Assembly (NCBI GenBank): GCA_012522555.1
Contig: JAAYKG010000068.1
Coordinates: forward strand, 1-38,487
Direction: 5' to 3'
DNA: 38,487 bases
Source: Armatimonadota bacterium
Lineage (GTDB): Bacteria; Armatimonadota; UBA5829
Under the pieces are notes generated by a model, which saw nothing but the letters and a program-made list of their open reading frames with translations, did not search any database and had not been told where the DNA came from. Of this stretch, positions 17,662 to 26,275 are shown in pieces (position 1 is the first letter of the stretch; each line of letters opens with the position of its first letter). The position numbers were made by a program, and so were the translations under genes.

Positions 17662-20394
17662 TTGATCCACAGACATCTTATCCTTTTTATCGTCGCATTC
17701 GCCATCTCGAGCGCCACTTCAGCAGATCAGCCGACTGTAGACTGGCGGTTCTCGGAATCGAGAGCTTCACTCGGCTGGAGTTCGGCGGGAGGCTCGATTG
17801 GCGTTGATGCATCGGACGGGGCTATGACGTTCAGCGGCGATGTGTGCAGAATGATCAGCCAACTTTTTGAGATCAAACCCACGCCTTGGCAGTATGTCGA
17901 GATAGAAATGAAAAGCGACAGCAGTGGAGTTGCGAGATTTTTTTACTCGGATACAACAGCGGAACCTTATAACGGATTCCGTGAGAAATGGCATCAGAAT
18001 TTCGCGATGATCGGAGATGAAAAGTATCATAAGTATATCATCTTCCCTTGCTGGCAAAAGTTGGACAGAGTCATTCATATTCGCCTGGACCCGTCCGGCA
18101 CACATAACGCTGTGAAGTCCATTCGCATAATCGACGGCAGCAAAACGAAGTCATCGAGCACGATTTGGCAATTTCCCGAGAATATCGAACTCTGGAATGC
18201 GCTAACAAACATCACACGATCAGACGCATCGAGCGACGGCTGGCATATAAAAGGTGGGCGTGATTGCCTGCTGTTTTCGCCCACTTTGGAAGTTCGGTCA
18301 GATACTATCCCGAAACTGTCGCTGCGAATCGCCTCCAAAACCTCAAAGAAAATACTTTTCCACTGGCTTGGGGCCGATTCACAGAGCCTCAGCACGCTGC
18401 CCATCGAATTGAAGAATGACGGCAAGTTCCATACGTACAGCGTGGAGATGGGAAATATCGCTGAGTGGAACGGAACCATACTTCGCGTGGGCCTGTCCCC
18501 ATCCGACTCCGACGAGGAAAGCGAGATAATACTGCATTCGATATCCCTTGCACGCAAAACCATCGGCCCGGCGGAAATTCAGATCAGCCGACTTTGGCTC
18601 GACAACCCTGTCAGTCGGGTCGGAAGCGATGCTGTCATCTTGATGGAGGTGAAGAACACGGGCGGCGCGGCGGCGAGTCACGTTAGCGCACAGATAACCT
18701 TGACCGGAGGAGACTCGTCTCGAATTCTGCCGGGCAAATCGATATCTTCTCTGCCCGCGGGCAAAACTGCGCGCTTTGAATGGAATATCACCTTCGCGAG
18801 CGCTGATGAGATTGTGGCTGTCTCGAGAGCCGATTCAGTGAATACCGAACCTGATAGGCGACAGGCAAAATTGAAGATTTATCCGAAGCTGGATCGGGAT
18901 GTGTCCAAGCAATCATATGTGCCGGAGCCGCAAATCGCCGACACAGGGGATTATCTCGTGGGGTGTTACTATTTCCCGGGCTGGCGGGACTGGGCTGCGT
19001 GGTCAGTGCTCGACGACTATCCGGAGCGCAGGCCGATACTGGGCTACGCGCATAACGGCAATCCCGAGGTTGTCGATTGGCAGATCAAATGGGCGCTGGA
19101 GCATGGCATTCGGTTTTTCATATATGATTGGTATTGGAATAGAGGCAGTCGCGGGTTGGAGGAAGGGCTGCACGACGGCTTCTTGAAGTCGAGATATCAA
19201 GACAAAATGAAGTTCTGTTTGCTTTGGGCGAATCATAATGACGTTGGATCGCATTCCGAGGCGGATATGGTTGAAGTTACGCAATTTTGGATCAACAACT
19301 ACTTCAACCGGCCGAATTATTTGAAGATCGACGGCAAAAACGTGATGGTCATATTCAATCCGCACGGCATCACCACCGATATGGGCAGCAAAGCGACCAA
19401 GGCCGCCTTTAACCGAATGAATAAGCTCTGCGAGGACGCGCAAGTAGGAGGGATATATTTCGTGGCTTGCGGGCAGGGCGGCAAAGAATGGGCCCAACAG
19501 CTAGCCAATGAGGGGTACAACGCGATATCCGGTTACAACTATCCCTCGGCAGGGGATCGGGGCCAGGCTATCGCGCCGTATTCGTGGATGGTGGATGCTT
19601 ATAAGGATATTTGGAATCGAATATCCGATGTGTCGGAGATTCCATATATTCCGATTTGCGAAGCCGGATGGGACTCGCGTCCGTGGGGCGGGCCGTCTGC
19701 GCGGGTCAGAACCGGTAAATCGGCGGCTTTGTGGCAGAAAATGCTGGTCAACGCGAAAGAATACTTCAATGATGAACGCAGAAATCCGCCAGGCGGAAAG
19801 AAACTTGTCTTCTGCGAAGCATGGAATGAGTTTGGCGAAGGGGATTACATTGAACCGACGGCAGAATATGGATTTGAATATCTTGAGGCGATTCGCAAAG
19901 TATTTTCTGTGAGTGAAAATCCGCCCGCGATAATCACCCCTAAGGATCTCGGCTTGGGGCCGTATGACATAGCCATGCCAGCGATCCAATTCGCGTGGGA
20001 CTTCTCCAAGCCGGCGGATCGAGTTTGGTCCTATGCGGGGATGACATCTCCACAATACGAAACCGGAGCCTTAGCCGCTCAGGCTCTGCATCGTGACCCG
20101 ATATTGTCCGCTCGGTGGGTAAAAATAGACGCGGATAAGTTCAAGTTTTTGGAAATCCGAATGAAAACAGATCGGGCTGGCGAGGCGCAAGTGTTTTTTA
20201 AGGGTGACCGAGAAGCGCTTAATGAAGAAAAAAGCGTGAGATTTCAGACAACGGGAGACAATCAATTTCACACATATCGTGTGAATATGGGAGCTAACCA
20301 GAGGTGGCAGGGGACTGTGTCCGGACTTCGATTCGACCCGACCGACGCAGCCGGCTCGCACTTCGAGATTGCAAACATAAAGTTTGCGAAGTGA
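17662..20394 (+). CDS. Exported GH99/WbsX-like glycoside hydrolase with CARDB and beta-sandwich modules
   Basis: A 910-aa protein starting with TTG after GAGGTG; the hydrophobic signal peptide (about residues 1-21, ending ATSA) starts immediately. The central barrel begins near residue 431 with LVGCYYFPGW and continues through FFIYDWYWNRG, FCLLWANHND and VMVIFNPHG. It reaches CEAWNEFGEGDYIEPT near 717, the pattern of GH99-like/WbsX domains that act on polysaccharide glycosidic bonds. Two beta-sandwich modules lie before it (about 25-150 and 160-300) and one after (about 775-910). A CARDB-like domain spans about 302-405. The three sandwiches share the pattern 'hydrophobic-EIxMK...FHTYxVxMG...W-G-t-xx-LRxDP'. 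The substrate is unknown. It sits alone between a terminator and hisI. Confidence 0.8.
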   Translation: MIHRHLILFIVAFAISSATSADQPTVDWRFSESRASLGWSSAGGSIGVDASDGAMTFSGDVCRMISQLFEIKPTPWQYVEIEMKSDSSGVARFFYSDTTAEPYNGFREKWHQNFAMIGDEKYHKYIIFPCWQKLDRVIHIRLDPSGTHNAVKSIRIIDGSKTKSSSTIWQFPENIELWNALTNITRSDASSDGWHIKGGRDCLLFSPTLEVRSDTIPKLSLRIASKTSKKILFHWLGADSQSLSTLPIELKNDGKFHTYSVEMGNIAEWNGTILRVGLSPSDSDEESEIILHSISLARKTIGPAEIQISRLWLDNPVSRVGSDAVILMEVKNTGGAAASHVSAQITLTGGDSSRILPGKSISSLPAGKTARFEWNITFASADEIVAVSRADSVNTEPDRRQAKLKIYPKLDRDVSKQSYVPEPQIADTGDYLVGCYYFPGWRDWAAWSVLDDYPERRPILGYAHNGNPEVVDWQIKWALEHGIRFFIYDWYWNRGSRGLEEGLHDGFLKSRYQDKMKFCLLWANHNDVGSHSEADMVEVTQFWINNYFNRPNYLKIDGKNVMVIFNPHGITTDMGSKATKAAFNRMNKLCEDAQVGGIYFVACGQGGKEWAQQLANEGYNAISGYNYPSAGDRGQAIAPYSWMVDAYKDIWNRISDVSEIPYIPICEAGWDSRPWGGPSARVRTGKSAALWQKMLVNAKEYFNDERRNPPGGKKLVFCEAWNEFGEGDYIEPTAEYGFEYLEAIRKVFSVSENPPAIITPKDLGLGPYDIAMPAIQFAWDFSKPADRVWSYAGMTSPQYETGALAAQALHRDPILSARWVKIDADKFKFLEIRMKTDRAGEAQVFFKGDREALNEEKSVRFQTTGDNQFHTYRVNMGANQRWQGTVSGLRFDPTDAAGSHFEIANIKFAK

Positions 20395-20482
20395 ATTCAA
20401 CCCGATTTGAAAAAGCAGATAACTATGGCGGTTGGGTTAGTGGTTGATGTAGAATATAGCTGTGCCATATAGTGTGTGGCTG

Positions 20483-20488
20483 TATAAT
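20483..20488 (+). promoter_or_regulatory. -10 promoter candidate for hisI
   Basis: A perfect TATAAT (20483-20488) would place the transcription start near 20495, leaving a very short leader before the GGGAGG ribosome-binding site (20499-20504). The -35 position (CTGTGC at 17-base spacing) is a poor match, so this is only a candidate. Confidence 0.35.
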
Positions 20489-20510
20489 CAGTAGTAACGG
20501 GAGGCGCTTG

Positions 20511-20885
20511 GTGCTCGAAAAGTTTTTGGATAGCCTTAAATACGATAAAGATGGTCTACTTCCAGCGGTTGTTCAGGATGATTCTAACGGGGATGTGCTG
20601 ATGGTGGCGTATATGAATCGCGACGCCGTCGCGCAGACACTTACCAGCGGCAGGGCGTGTTTTTGGAGCAGATCCAGGCAGAGATTCTGGATCAAAGGGG
20701 AAACATCGGGCAACATCCAGGCGATCAAATCGGTTTATGTTGACTGCGATAGGGACTGCGTGGTGGTTAAGGTTGATCAAACCGGGGCAGCTTGCCACGA
20801 GGGATATCGATCGTGTTTCTTCAGGCGGGTCAATTCCGATGGCAGCGAGACAGTTGTAATGGAACAACTGAGTGAGGCGTATTGA
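20511..20885 (+). CDS. hisI: Phosphoribosyl-AMP cyclohydrolase
   Basis: A 124-aa cytoplasmic enzyme that opens the adenine ring of phosphoribosyl-AMP in the third step of histidine synthesis. Family residues are clear: AYMNRDAVAQTLTSGRACFWSRSR, the metal-binding VDCDRDC, and CHEGYRSCFFR carrying the paired cysteines. It is the stand-alone form without a fused HisE pyrophosphohydrolase. GTG 20511 is chosen because GGGAGG lies six bases upstream and the family begins here; an upstream in-frame start at 20472 would add 13 unlike residues. Its TGA overlaps the ATG of the amidohydrolase (TGATG), so the two are co-translated although no shared pathway is obvious. No other his gene is in the window. 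Confidence 0.93.
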   Translation: MLEKFLDSLKYDKDGLLPAVVQDDSNGDVLMVAYMNRDAVAQTLTSGRACFWSRSRQRFWIKGETSGNIQAIKSVYVDCDRDCVVVKVDQTGAACHEGYRSCFFRRVNSDGSETVVMEQLSEAY

Positions 20886-22405
20886 TGGCGAAGAGAATAT
20901 TTGTAAATGGCATGTTTTACACTCTGGATGCCGGTGGGACGAAAGTCGAGGCTTTGGCAGTCGACGGAGAGCGAATATCTGCGCTTGGGAGCATAGAAGA
21001 AGTGCGGTCGAAATCCGCGGGAGCCGATGAGATCAACCTGGGCGGCAAAGCGGTGATACCCGGCTGCATCGACACTCACTGCCACTTGATGACCCACGGA
21101 ATCGCCTGCACGATGTTGGCGGACCTGTCGGATAGCCGCTCCATATCAGAGATCCAGGATCGCTTGCGCCGACACCTCAAGAATAATCCGACGGCCAAAT
21201 GGATCATCGGGGAGCGATTCGATCAAGAATTGTTCGCTGAGGGCAGATGGATAACTCGAGACGATTTGGATAAGGTGAGCAAAGATGTGCCGGTGATGGC
21301 GGTTCGACTATGTCGCCACGCGGTCGTCGCAAATACCGCTGCTCTGCAGCCTGTAAAGGGGCGACTCAGCAAGGAGCAATGGGAGACTGGGATACTGACG
21401 GAGGATTATACAGACCTGATGTGGGATCAGGTTCCGGATTACACAGATGAAGAACTTGAAAGGGCCGTTCTGCATGCTTTCTGCGAGGCTCGTTCAGTCG
21501 GCCTCACCACTGTCCACTGCCAATTTAACTCGATGCAGCATCTGGGGATTGTCAGGAGACTGAACTCGGAGGGCAGGCTGCCTGTGCGAGTGCGCTTTCA
21601 GTGGCCATACGAGCTGATGTCGAAATTGGTTGATGAGGGCTTGAAGACTGGCTCCGGCGATGATTATTTGAAGATGGGTTCGATCAAGATATTTATGGAT
21701 GGCTCCCTTGGCGCCAGGACCAGCGCTATGTGTGAGGAGTTTTGTGATGAACCGGGAAACTGCGGCGAACTTTTTCGGACCGCCGAAGAACTAGCCGAGA
21801 TGCTGGTTGAGATTCAGAAAAACGGATGCCAGGCAGCTATTCACGCCATCGGCGATAATGCGATTCTGCAGACCATCAGGGCGATAGAAATTGCCGCGCC
21901 GGAGGGCAATGAAGGCAATCGACTGCGCCACCGTATCGAGCACGTCGCTCAGATGAGCCAGCAGATCCTCGAAGATATGGCGCGGCTCAACATAATCGGC
22001 TCGATCCAGCCTCAGTTTGTGGTCACGGATTTCTGGTCGCAGCGTCGGGTCGGGCCGGAGCGGTATCGCTACATGTATCCGTTCAAAACTATGCTGCAGA
22101 TGGGCATTCAATTCGGGATGGGTTCGGATTGCCCTGTAGAGAGGCTCGATACGATGGAGCTTATTCATCGTGCCGTGAATCGTGAGCCTGATAGTTTGCA
22201 AGAGTGCTTGACGGTGGATGAGACGCTGCGTGGGTATACATGTGGAAGTGCGCACGCCGGATTGGAAGAACACGACAAAGGATCGCTGGAAGTCGGCAAG
22301 CTCGCCGATTTTGTGGTGCTTTCGGAGGACCCATATCTGGTGGATCAGCGGTTTTTGGAAAATATCAAGACAGCGAATACGGTTGTTGGAGGTCGAATGC
22401 AATGA
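20885..22405 (+). CDS. YtcJ-type amidohydrolase (Amidohydro_3 family)
   Basis: A 506-aa metal-dependent hydrolase. The HxH pair lies in IDTHCHLMTHG, followed by HCQFNS, HAIGDNA, HRIEHVAQMS and GSDCPVERLD, the ordered metal and substrate motifs of the YtcJ/Amidohydro_3 group. The N-terminal GxxxTLDAGGTKVEALAV strand and the C-terminal LEVGKLADFVVLSEDP complete the composite beta-sandwich of the superfamily. The substrate cannot be inferred; family members act on varied amides and imidazolones. The ATG overlaps the hisI stop and the TGA overlaps the next ATG (ATGA), so it is the middle gene of a coupled trio. Cytoplasmic; no signal peptide seen. Confidence 0.88.
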   Translation: MAKRIFVNGMFYTLDAGGTKVEALAVDGERISALGSIEEVRSKSAGADEINLGGKAVIPGCIDTHCHLMTHGIACTMLADLSDSRSISEIQDRLRRHLKNNPTAKWIIGERFDQELFAEGRWITRDDLDKVSKDVPVMAVRLCRHAVVANTAALQPVKGRLSKEQWETGILTEDYTDLMWDQVPDYTDEELERAVLHAFCEARSVGLTTVHCQFNSMQHLGIVRRLNSEGRLPVRVRFQWPYELMSKLVDEGLKTGSGDDYLKMGSIKIFMDGSLGARTSAMCEEFCDEPGNCGELFRTAEELAEMLVEIQKNGCQAAIHAIGDNAILQTIRAIEIAAPEGNEGNRLRHRIEHVAQMSQQILEDMARLNIIGSIQPQFVVTDFWSQRRVGPERYRYMYPFKTMLQMGIQFGMGSDCPVERLDTMELIHRAVNREPDSLQECLTVDETLRGYTCGSAHAGLEEHDKGSLEVGKLADFVVLSEDPYLVDQRFLENIKTANTVVGGRMQ

Positions 22406-22479
22406 AGCTCAGACAAATTCTCCTAACGCTTGCCGCGCTGGCGGCGCTGACCCTTACTCTCGCCGGATGTGGCGCTTGA
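22402..22479 (+). CDS. Tiny lipoprotein-like ORF (25 aa, signal peptide and lipobox only)
   Basis: The ORF reads MKLRQILLTLAALAALTLTL followed by AGCGA and stops. It has a positively charged start, a leucine/alanine-rich core and the lipobox LAGC. A mature product would be a lipidated Cys-Gly-Ala tripeptide. ATG 22402 overlaps the amidohydrolase stop in an ATGA arrangement, which favours real translation. No continuation in another frame downstream looks like a lipoprotein, and the convergent DUF512 gene ends 59 bases further on. It may be a truncated lipoprotein remnant, a very small lipopeptide, or a chance ORF. Entericidin-like lipoproteins are small but still about 40 aa or more. Confidence 0.45.
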   Translation: MKLRQILLTLAALAALTLTLAGCGA

Positions 22480-22537
22480 GGAATTTAGACGGCCCGGTCG
22501 GGTCGTGATAGATCATTCTCAATTGCATCGGCGGGTA

Positions 22538-23842
22538 TTAAAGGCTCGTTATCAGCCTGATAAAGGCGGTGGGACTCGGGTAGCTCGATGCCACTCGAGT
22601 GTTGAGTGCTGTCTCGACATCAACAAGTTTGACGTCGTCCAAAAAGGTATCATCCCGCAGAGCGATCGACGGGATCACCAAGAGATCGCCCAATTGTTTG
22701 CCCCGCAGTTGGTCGATTATATCTCTGCCTGCCATTAGCCCCGCCACAGTCACCGTGTCACCAAAGAGGCGGTTTTCTATCGGATAAACTTTAGTTTTGA
22801 GCTTATCTGTAAATGTGGCAGCCCATTTTGTGACGACCGGTGCGGCCAGCGTGCCGGTAGCCACGGATATACGCTTTTTCGCTGAATCAGATGGCAGCGC
22901 GGACAATATCCGTTTAGCTCGATAGGCGCTGTCCTGAAACTTGCGGACTAGTCCTATGCCGTTACCGATCTGAGGGAAGCCCTCGTAGGCCGCCGCAACT
23001 GGAACAGCTTTGCCTGCGCACAAGTAGAACTCGTCCGCCGCCCACACCAGCCTTGTCCCATATTCCGACTTAAAGCGCCGTTGCCATCGTCTAATATTGT
23101 CCAAGATATCGGCGGAATATTGTGCATCTATCGGAGGAATTGATTTCTTGTGCCGCCTGTGAGGAGTAAGCCCAGCCGGGACTATTGCGATGGATTTCAC
23201 GTAAGGATAACGAGCGCCAAGCTCGCTGATTGTCCGGTCGAGTTTCTCAGAATCGTTGAGGTTTCGGCACAGAACTACTTGAGTGTGCAGGGTGATTCCG
23301 CCTTTAGCTAGAACATCGATCTGATCTAATATTGCTGGAGACGGCCGACCGAGCATCATCTGCCGAAGCGCCGGGGCGGTGGTGTGTACAGAGACGTAAA
23401 GCGGGCTGAGTCGCTGCTCGATTATCCGAAATAAATCGCTGTCGGAGACATTTGTCAACGTGACAAAGTTGCTGTGCAAAAATGACAGTCTGAAATCATC
23501 ATCTTTAAGATACAGCGACTTGCGCAGTCCTTTAGGGAGTTGATCGACGAAGCAAAAGACACACTTGGCCCCGCAGGTGCGCACCCCGTCGAAAAGCGCA
23601 TCTTTGAATGTTATTCCGAGATCAAGATCGATGTCTTTTTCGATTTCGAATTCTGCAGTTTCGGCCCCGCGTTTGATAATTACGCGCAGATACTCTTCAG
23701 CGGTGCAAAATTGATAATCTATGAGGTCGCTCAGAGTATGGCCATTTACCGAGACTATCTCATCGCCAGGCATCCACCCCAGGTCCTCAGCGATGCTGTC
23801 TTGTGCAATTATGTCTATGATTCCATTGGTATTCTTAGACAC
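22538..23842 (-). CDS. PDZ-radical SAM-DUF512 protein
   Basis: A 434-aa protein of the DUF512 radical SAM group, function unknown. Residues 5-70 form a PDZ-like domain (GIIDIIAQDSIAEDLGW, MPGDEIVSVNG). The [4Fe-4S] cluster motif CxxxCxxC is Cys90-Cys94-Cys97 (CGAKCVFC), followed by FVDQLPKGLR and a TIM-barrel-like region (LYVSVHTTAP, LHTQVVLCRNLND). The DUF512 region forms the C-terminal half and includes the C-terminal NDS-free segment DTVTVAGLMAGRDI. The family is known from Firmicutes, cyanobacteria and others. Start: GTG 23842 just after the ispH stop is preferred, since the longer frame to 23947 would overlap ispH by about 100 bases; TTG 23848, overlapping the ispH stop, is an alternative. 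It is the last gene of the minus-strand series. Confidence 0.85.
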   Translation of the reverse strand: MSKNTNGIIDIIAQDSIAEDLGWMPGDEIVSVNGHTLSDLIDYQFCTAEEYLRVIIKRGAETAEFEIEKDIDLDLGITFKDALFDGVRTCGAKCVFCFVDQLPKGLRKSLYLKDDDFRLSFLHSNFVTLTNVSDSDLFRIIEQRLSPLYVSVHTTAPALRQMMLGRPSPAILDQIDVLAKGGITLHTQVVLCRNLNDSEKLDRTISELGARYPYVKSIAIVPAGLTPHRRHKKSIPPIDAQYSADILDNIRRWQRRFKSEYGTRLVWAADEFYLCAGKAVPVAAAYEGFPQIGNGIGLVRKFQDSAYRAKRILSALPSDSAKKRISVATGTLAAPVVTKWAATFTDKLKTKVYPIENRLFGDTVTVAGLMAGRDIIDQLRGKQLGDLLVIPSIALRDDTFLDDVKLVDVETALNTRVASSYPSPTAFIRLITSL

Positions 23843-23844
23843 GA

Positions 23845-24681
23845 TCAACCGCCGATGCGCTCCAGTTTTTGCTTGACCTCGTCGATTATCCACTGCGGAG
23901 TAGATGCACCCGCCGTTAACCCTACTACTTCCATTCCCGAAATCCAAGCAGGGTCAATTTCAGATGCAGTCTCTATATGATAGGTCGGTACGCCAGCGCT
24001 TTCGCAGATTTCAGCGAGGCGGTTGGTGTTTGCGCTGTTGCGACCGCCTACAACAAACATAGCCTCAACCGTTGGAGCAAGTTCTCGTGCGGCGGCCTGG
24101 CGCTCGTGGGTAGCGTAGCATATCGTGTTGTAAGCCATTACCTGTGCCGAATTGGCGGCTATTTTGCCAACCACTTCGCCAAAATGATCGCCAGTCTGAG
24201 TGGTCTGGCTGACTATGCCTACTTTTTTGCCGCTCCAATCGTAGTTATCGACTTCCTCTGCGCAGCTTATCACAATCGCGTTTTCCACAGCCGCACTGAG
24301 AATAGCCTTGACCTCAGAATGATCCGAATCGCCAACAACAACGACCGTGAAACCTTTAGCTGCAAGAGAGCGCACCCTTCGATGGACATTGGCGACAAAC
24401 GGGCACGTGGCATCGATTACGTTCAAACCCGCATCTTTTGCAGCTTGGTGAACCTCGTAAGGAACGCCGTGAGACGGGAGGACAATTGCACAATCGGCAT
24501 CCTCCACACGCCGCACCACCCGCACCCCCTTGGCCTCGAGTGCGCCTACTACCTGCGGATTATGAATCAGCGGACCAAGCGTAGACAGTGATGCGCATCG
24601 CTCACACTCTGAATAGACGAGATCGAGCGCACGTTTTACACCGAAACAGACTCCCGCCTGATCCGCTACTATTACTCTCAC
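23845..24681 (-). CDS. ispH: 4-hydroxy-3-methylbut-2-enyl diphosphate reductase
   Basis: A 278-aa iron-sulfur enzyme that makes IPP and DMAPP in the last step of the MEP isoprenoid pathway. The three cluster cysteines are Cys12 (GVCFGVKRA), Cys93 (DATCPFV) and Cys188 (NTICYATHERQ). The diphosphate and catalytic residues are also present: His40 (GPLIHNPQVV), His71 (PSHGVP), His121 and Glu123 (DHSEV), Thr161 (SQTTQT). It starts with GTG at 24681, overlapping the cimA stop by four bases, and its own stop lies within a few bases of the DUF512 start. It lacks extra domains such as a fused S1 protein. Sitting at the end of the leu/cim series suggests co-transcription without a shared pathway. Confidence 0.96.
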   Translation of the reverse strand: MRVIVADQAGVCFGVKRALDLVYSECERCASLSTLGPLIHNPQVVGALEAKGVRVVRRVEDADCAIVLPSHGVPYEVHQAAKDAGLNVIDATCPFVANVHRRVRSLAAKGFTVVVVGDSDHSEVKAILSAAVENAIVISCAEEVDNYDWSGKKVGIVSQTTQTGDHFGEVVGKIAANSAQVMAYNTICYATHERQAAARELAPTVEAMFVVGGRNSANTNRLAEICESAGVPTYHIETASEIDPAWISGMEVVGLTAGASTPQWIIDEVKQKLERIGG

Positions 24682-26249
24682 TTTTGCCTCAAAAGGCCAT
24701 ATTCGACACTGTCCGCGAGCGCATGCCAGCTTGCCTCGATTATATTCGTAGACACTCCGACCGTGCTCCAGGAATCGGTGGCATCGCGAGATTCGATGAT
24801 CGTTCGAACCCTTGCCGCAGTCCCCTCACCGGAATTGACCACACGAACTTTGTAGTCGGAGAGCCTGATGCCATCGAGTTCGTAGCTGTAAAATTGTTTG
24901 AGAGCGAGCCGCAGGGCGTTGTCCAAGGCATGAACAGGCCCATCGCCTTCTGCTACAGTGAACGCTTCGACCCCATCCACGGCTATTTTCAGGGTAGCTT
25001 CGGTGATCGGAGCTTCCTGTGGCCCACGCTTTTCAACAATCAGCCTGAACCCTACAAGCTCAAAGAGCTTTTCATATTGCCCCATCGCCTTTTTCAGCAG
25101 CAGCTCAAAGCTCGCTTCCGCGTCTTCAAAGGAATATCCCTGGTGTTCGAGCTGGACCACCCGATTCAAAACGGCCTTGACCTCCGGCGATTTCTTGCCT
25201 AGATCGATATCATACTTTCTGGCTTTCTGCACAACGCTGCTGCTGCCGGCCAGTTCGGATATCAAGAATCTGCGTCGATTGCCGACTTCGGCCGGGTCGA
25301 CGTGTTCGTACGTCGTCGGGTTCTTTGTCACTGCATCGACATGGACCCCGGCCTTGTGCGCAAAAGCGCTTGCCCCCACAAACGGCATAGCGTAGTCCGG
25401 TATGCGGTTCGCTATTTCGTCAAGCCACCGCGACAAAGCCGTCAGGTTCTTCAGCGCACCATCCGGCACACACTTCATTCCGAGCTTAAGCTCCAATATG
25501 GGTATAATCGCGCAGGTGTTCGCATTGCCGCATCGTTCGCCGTAGCCGTTTATAGTGCCCTGCACCTGCGTAGCTCCGTTCTGGGCGGCAGCCACTGAGT
25601 TGGCAATTGCAAGGCCTGAATCATTGTGTGCATGCATGGCTACAGATATATTGGGATGCCTATCCACAACTACCCGGACTACATCTGCGACTTCCGATGG
25701 CAGCGTACCGCCGTTCGTATCGCAAAGCGACAGGACCGCTGCGCCGGCTCGCGCAGCAGCATCGAGCGCGGAGAGCGCATATTTGGGGTTGCGTTTGTAT
25801 CCATCAAAGAAGTGCTCTGCGTCGAAGATCGCCTCCCTGCCGTTATCGACCAGATATTTGATCGAGTCGTAAATCATTTCGAGATTCTCATCGAGAGATA
25901 TTCTGAAAACCTCAGTTACGTGCATATCCCACGATTTGCCGAAAAGGGTGACCGTCGGGGTCTCGGCTTCGATGAGTTTGAGAATCTGCGGATCTTCAGC
26001 CGCAGTCAGATTAGCCCGGCGGGTGCTGCCGAATGCCGTGAGCTTGGAGGTTTCAAACCCTACTTTTTTGGCCAGCTCGAAGAACTCGACATCTTTGGGA
26101 TTGGAGCCTGGCCATCCGCCTTCGATGTATGCGACGCCGAATGCATCGAGTTTGCGCGCGACCTTGAGTTTCTCTTCAGCAGAGAAACTAACCCCCTCGC
26201 CCTGGGTCCCGTCACGAAGTGTTGTATCATAAATTGCTATTTTAGGCAT
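24678..26249 (-). CDS. cimA: (R)-citramalate synthase
   Basis: A 523-aa enzyme of the LeuA/CimA family. It condenses pyruvate and acetyl-CoA to citramalate, the entry to threonine-independent isoleucine synthesis. The N-terminal barrel has DTTLRDGTQGEGVSFS, with the DTTLRDGxQ metal and catalytic motif, and the HAHNDSGLAIANS metal ligands. GTINGYGERCGNAN is the family signature. GVHVDAVTKNPTTYEHVDP and the C-terminal regulatory domain (about 385-515) follow. The D/A-type features (GEGVSFS, YEHVDP) fit the citramalate synthase group (TIGR00977-like) rather than LeuA, and a separate LeuA is encoded upstream. Citramalate would then be processed by the LeuC/LeuD and LeuB proteins of the same operon. 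Substrate assignment is by family; homocitrate or other activity is unlikely but not excluded. Confidence 0.92.
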   Translation of the reverse strand: MPKIAIYDTTLRDGTQGEGVSFSAEEKLKVARKLDAFGVAYIEGGWPGSNPKDVEFFELAKKVGFETSKLTAFGSTRRANLTAAEDPQILKLIEAETPTVTLFGKSWDMHVTEVFRISLDENLEMIYDSIKYLVDNGREAIFDAEHFFDGYKRNPKYALSALDAAARAGAAVLSLCDTNGGTLPSEVADVVRVVVDRHPNISVAMHAHNDSGLAIANSVAAAQNGATQVQGTINGYGERCGNANTCAIIPILELKLGMKCVPDGALKNLTALSRWLDEIANRIPDYAMPFVGASAFAHKAGVHVDAVTKNPTTYEHVDPAEVGNRRRFLISELAGSSSVVQKARKYDIDLGKKSPEVKAVLNRVVQLEHQGYSFEDAEASFELLLKKAMGQYEKLFELVGFRLIVEKRGPQEAPITEATLKIAVDGVEAFTVAEGDGPVHALDNALRLALKQFYSYELDGIRLSDYKVRVVNSGEGTAARVRTIIESRDATDSWSTVGVSTNIIEASWHALADSVEYGLLRQK

Positions 26250-26275
26250 ATCTATTCCTCATCGCCAAACCGTCG

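Noticed and set aside
22469-22738. Possible frameshifted continuation of the mini-lipoprotein
   Set aside because: The frame reads as the antisense of the DUF512 gene and lacks lipoprotein-like composition, so a simple frameshift is not supported.
23843-23947. Upstream start for the DUF512 protein
   Set aside because: It would overlap ispH by about 100 bases and add residues unlike the PDZ start; the junction start is more economical.
24588-25202. Long open frames on the plus strand opposite cimA, leuA and the ilv genes
   Set aside because: They mirror conserved genes on the minus strand, have arginine/histidine-rich antisense composition and no ribosome-binding sites.
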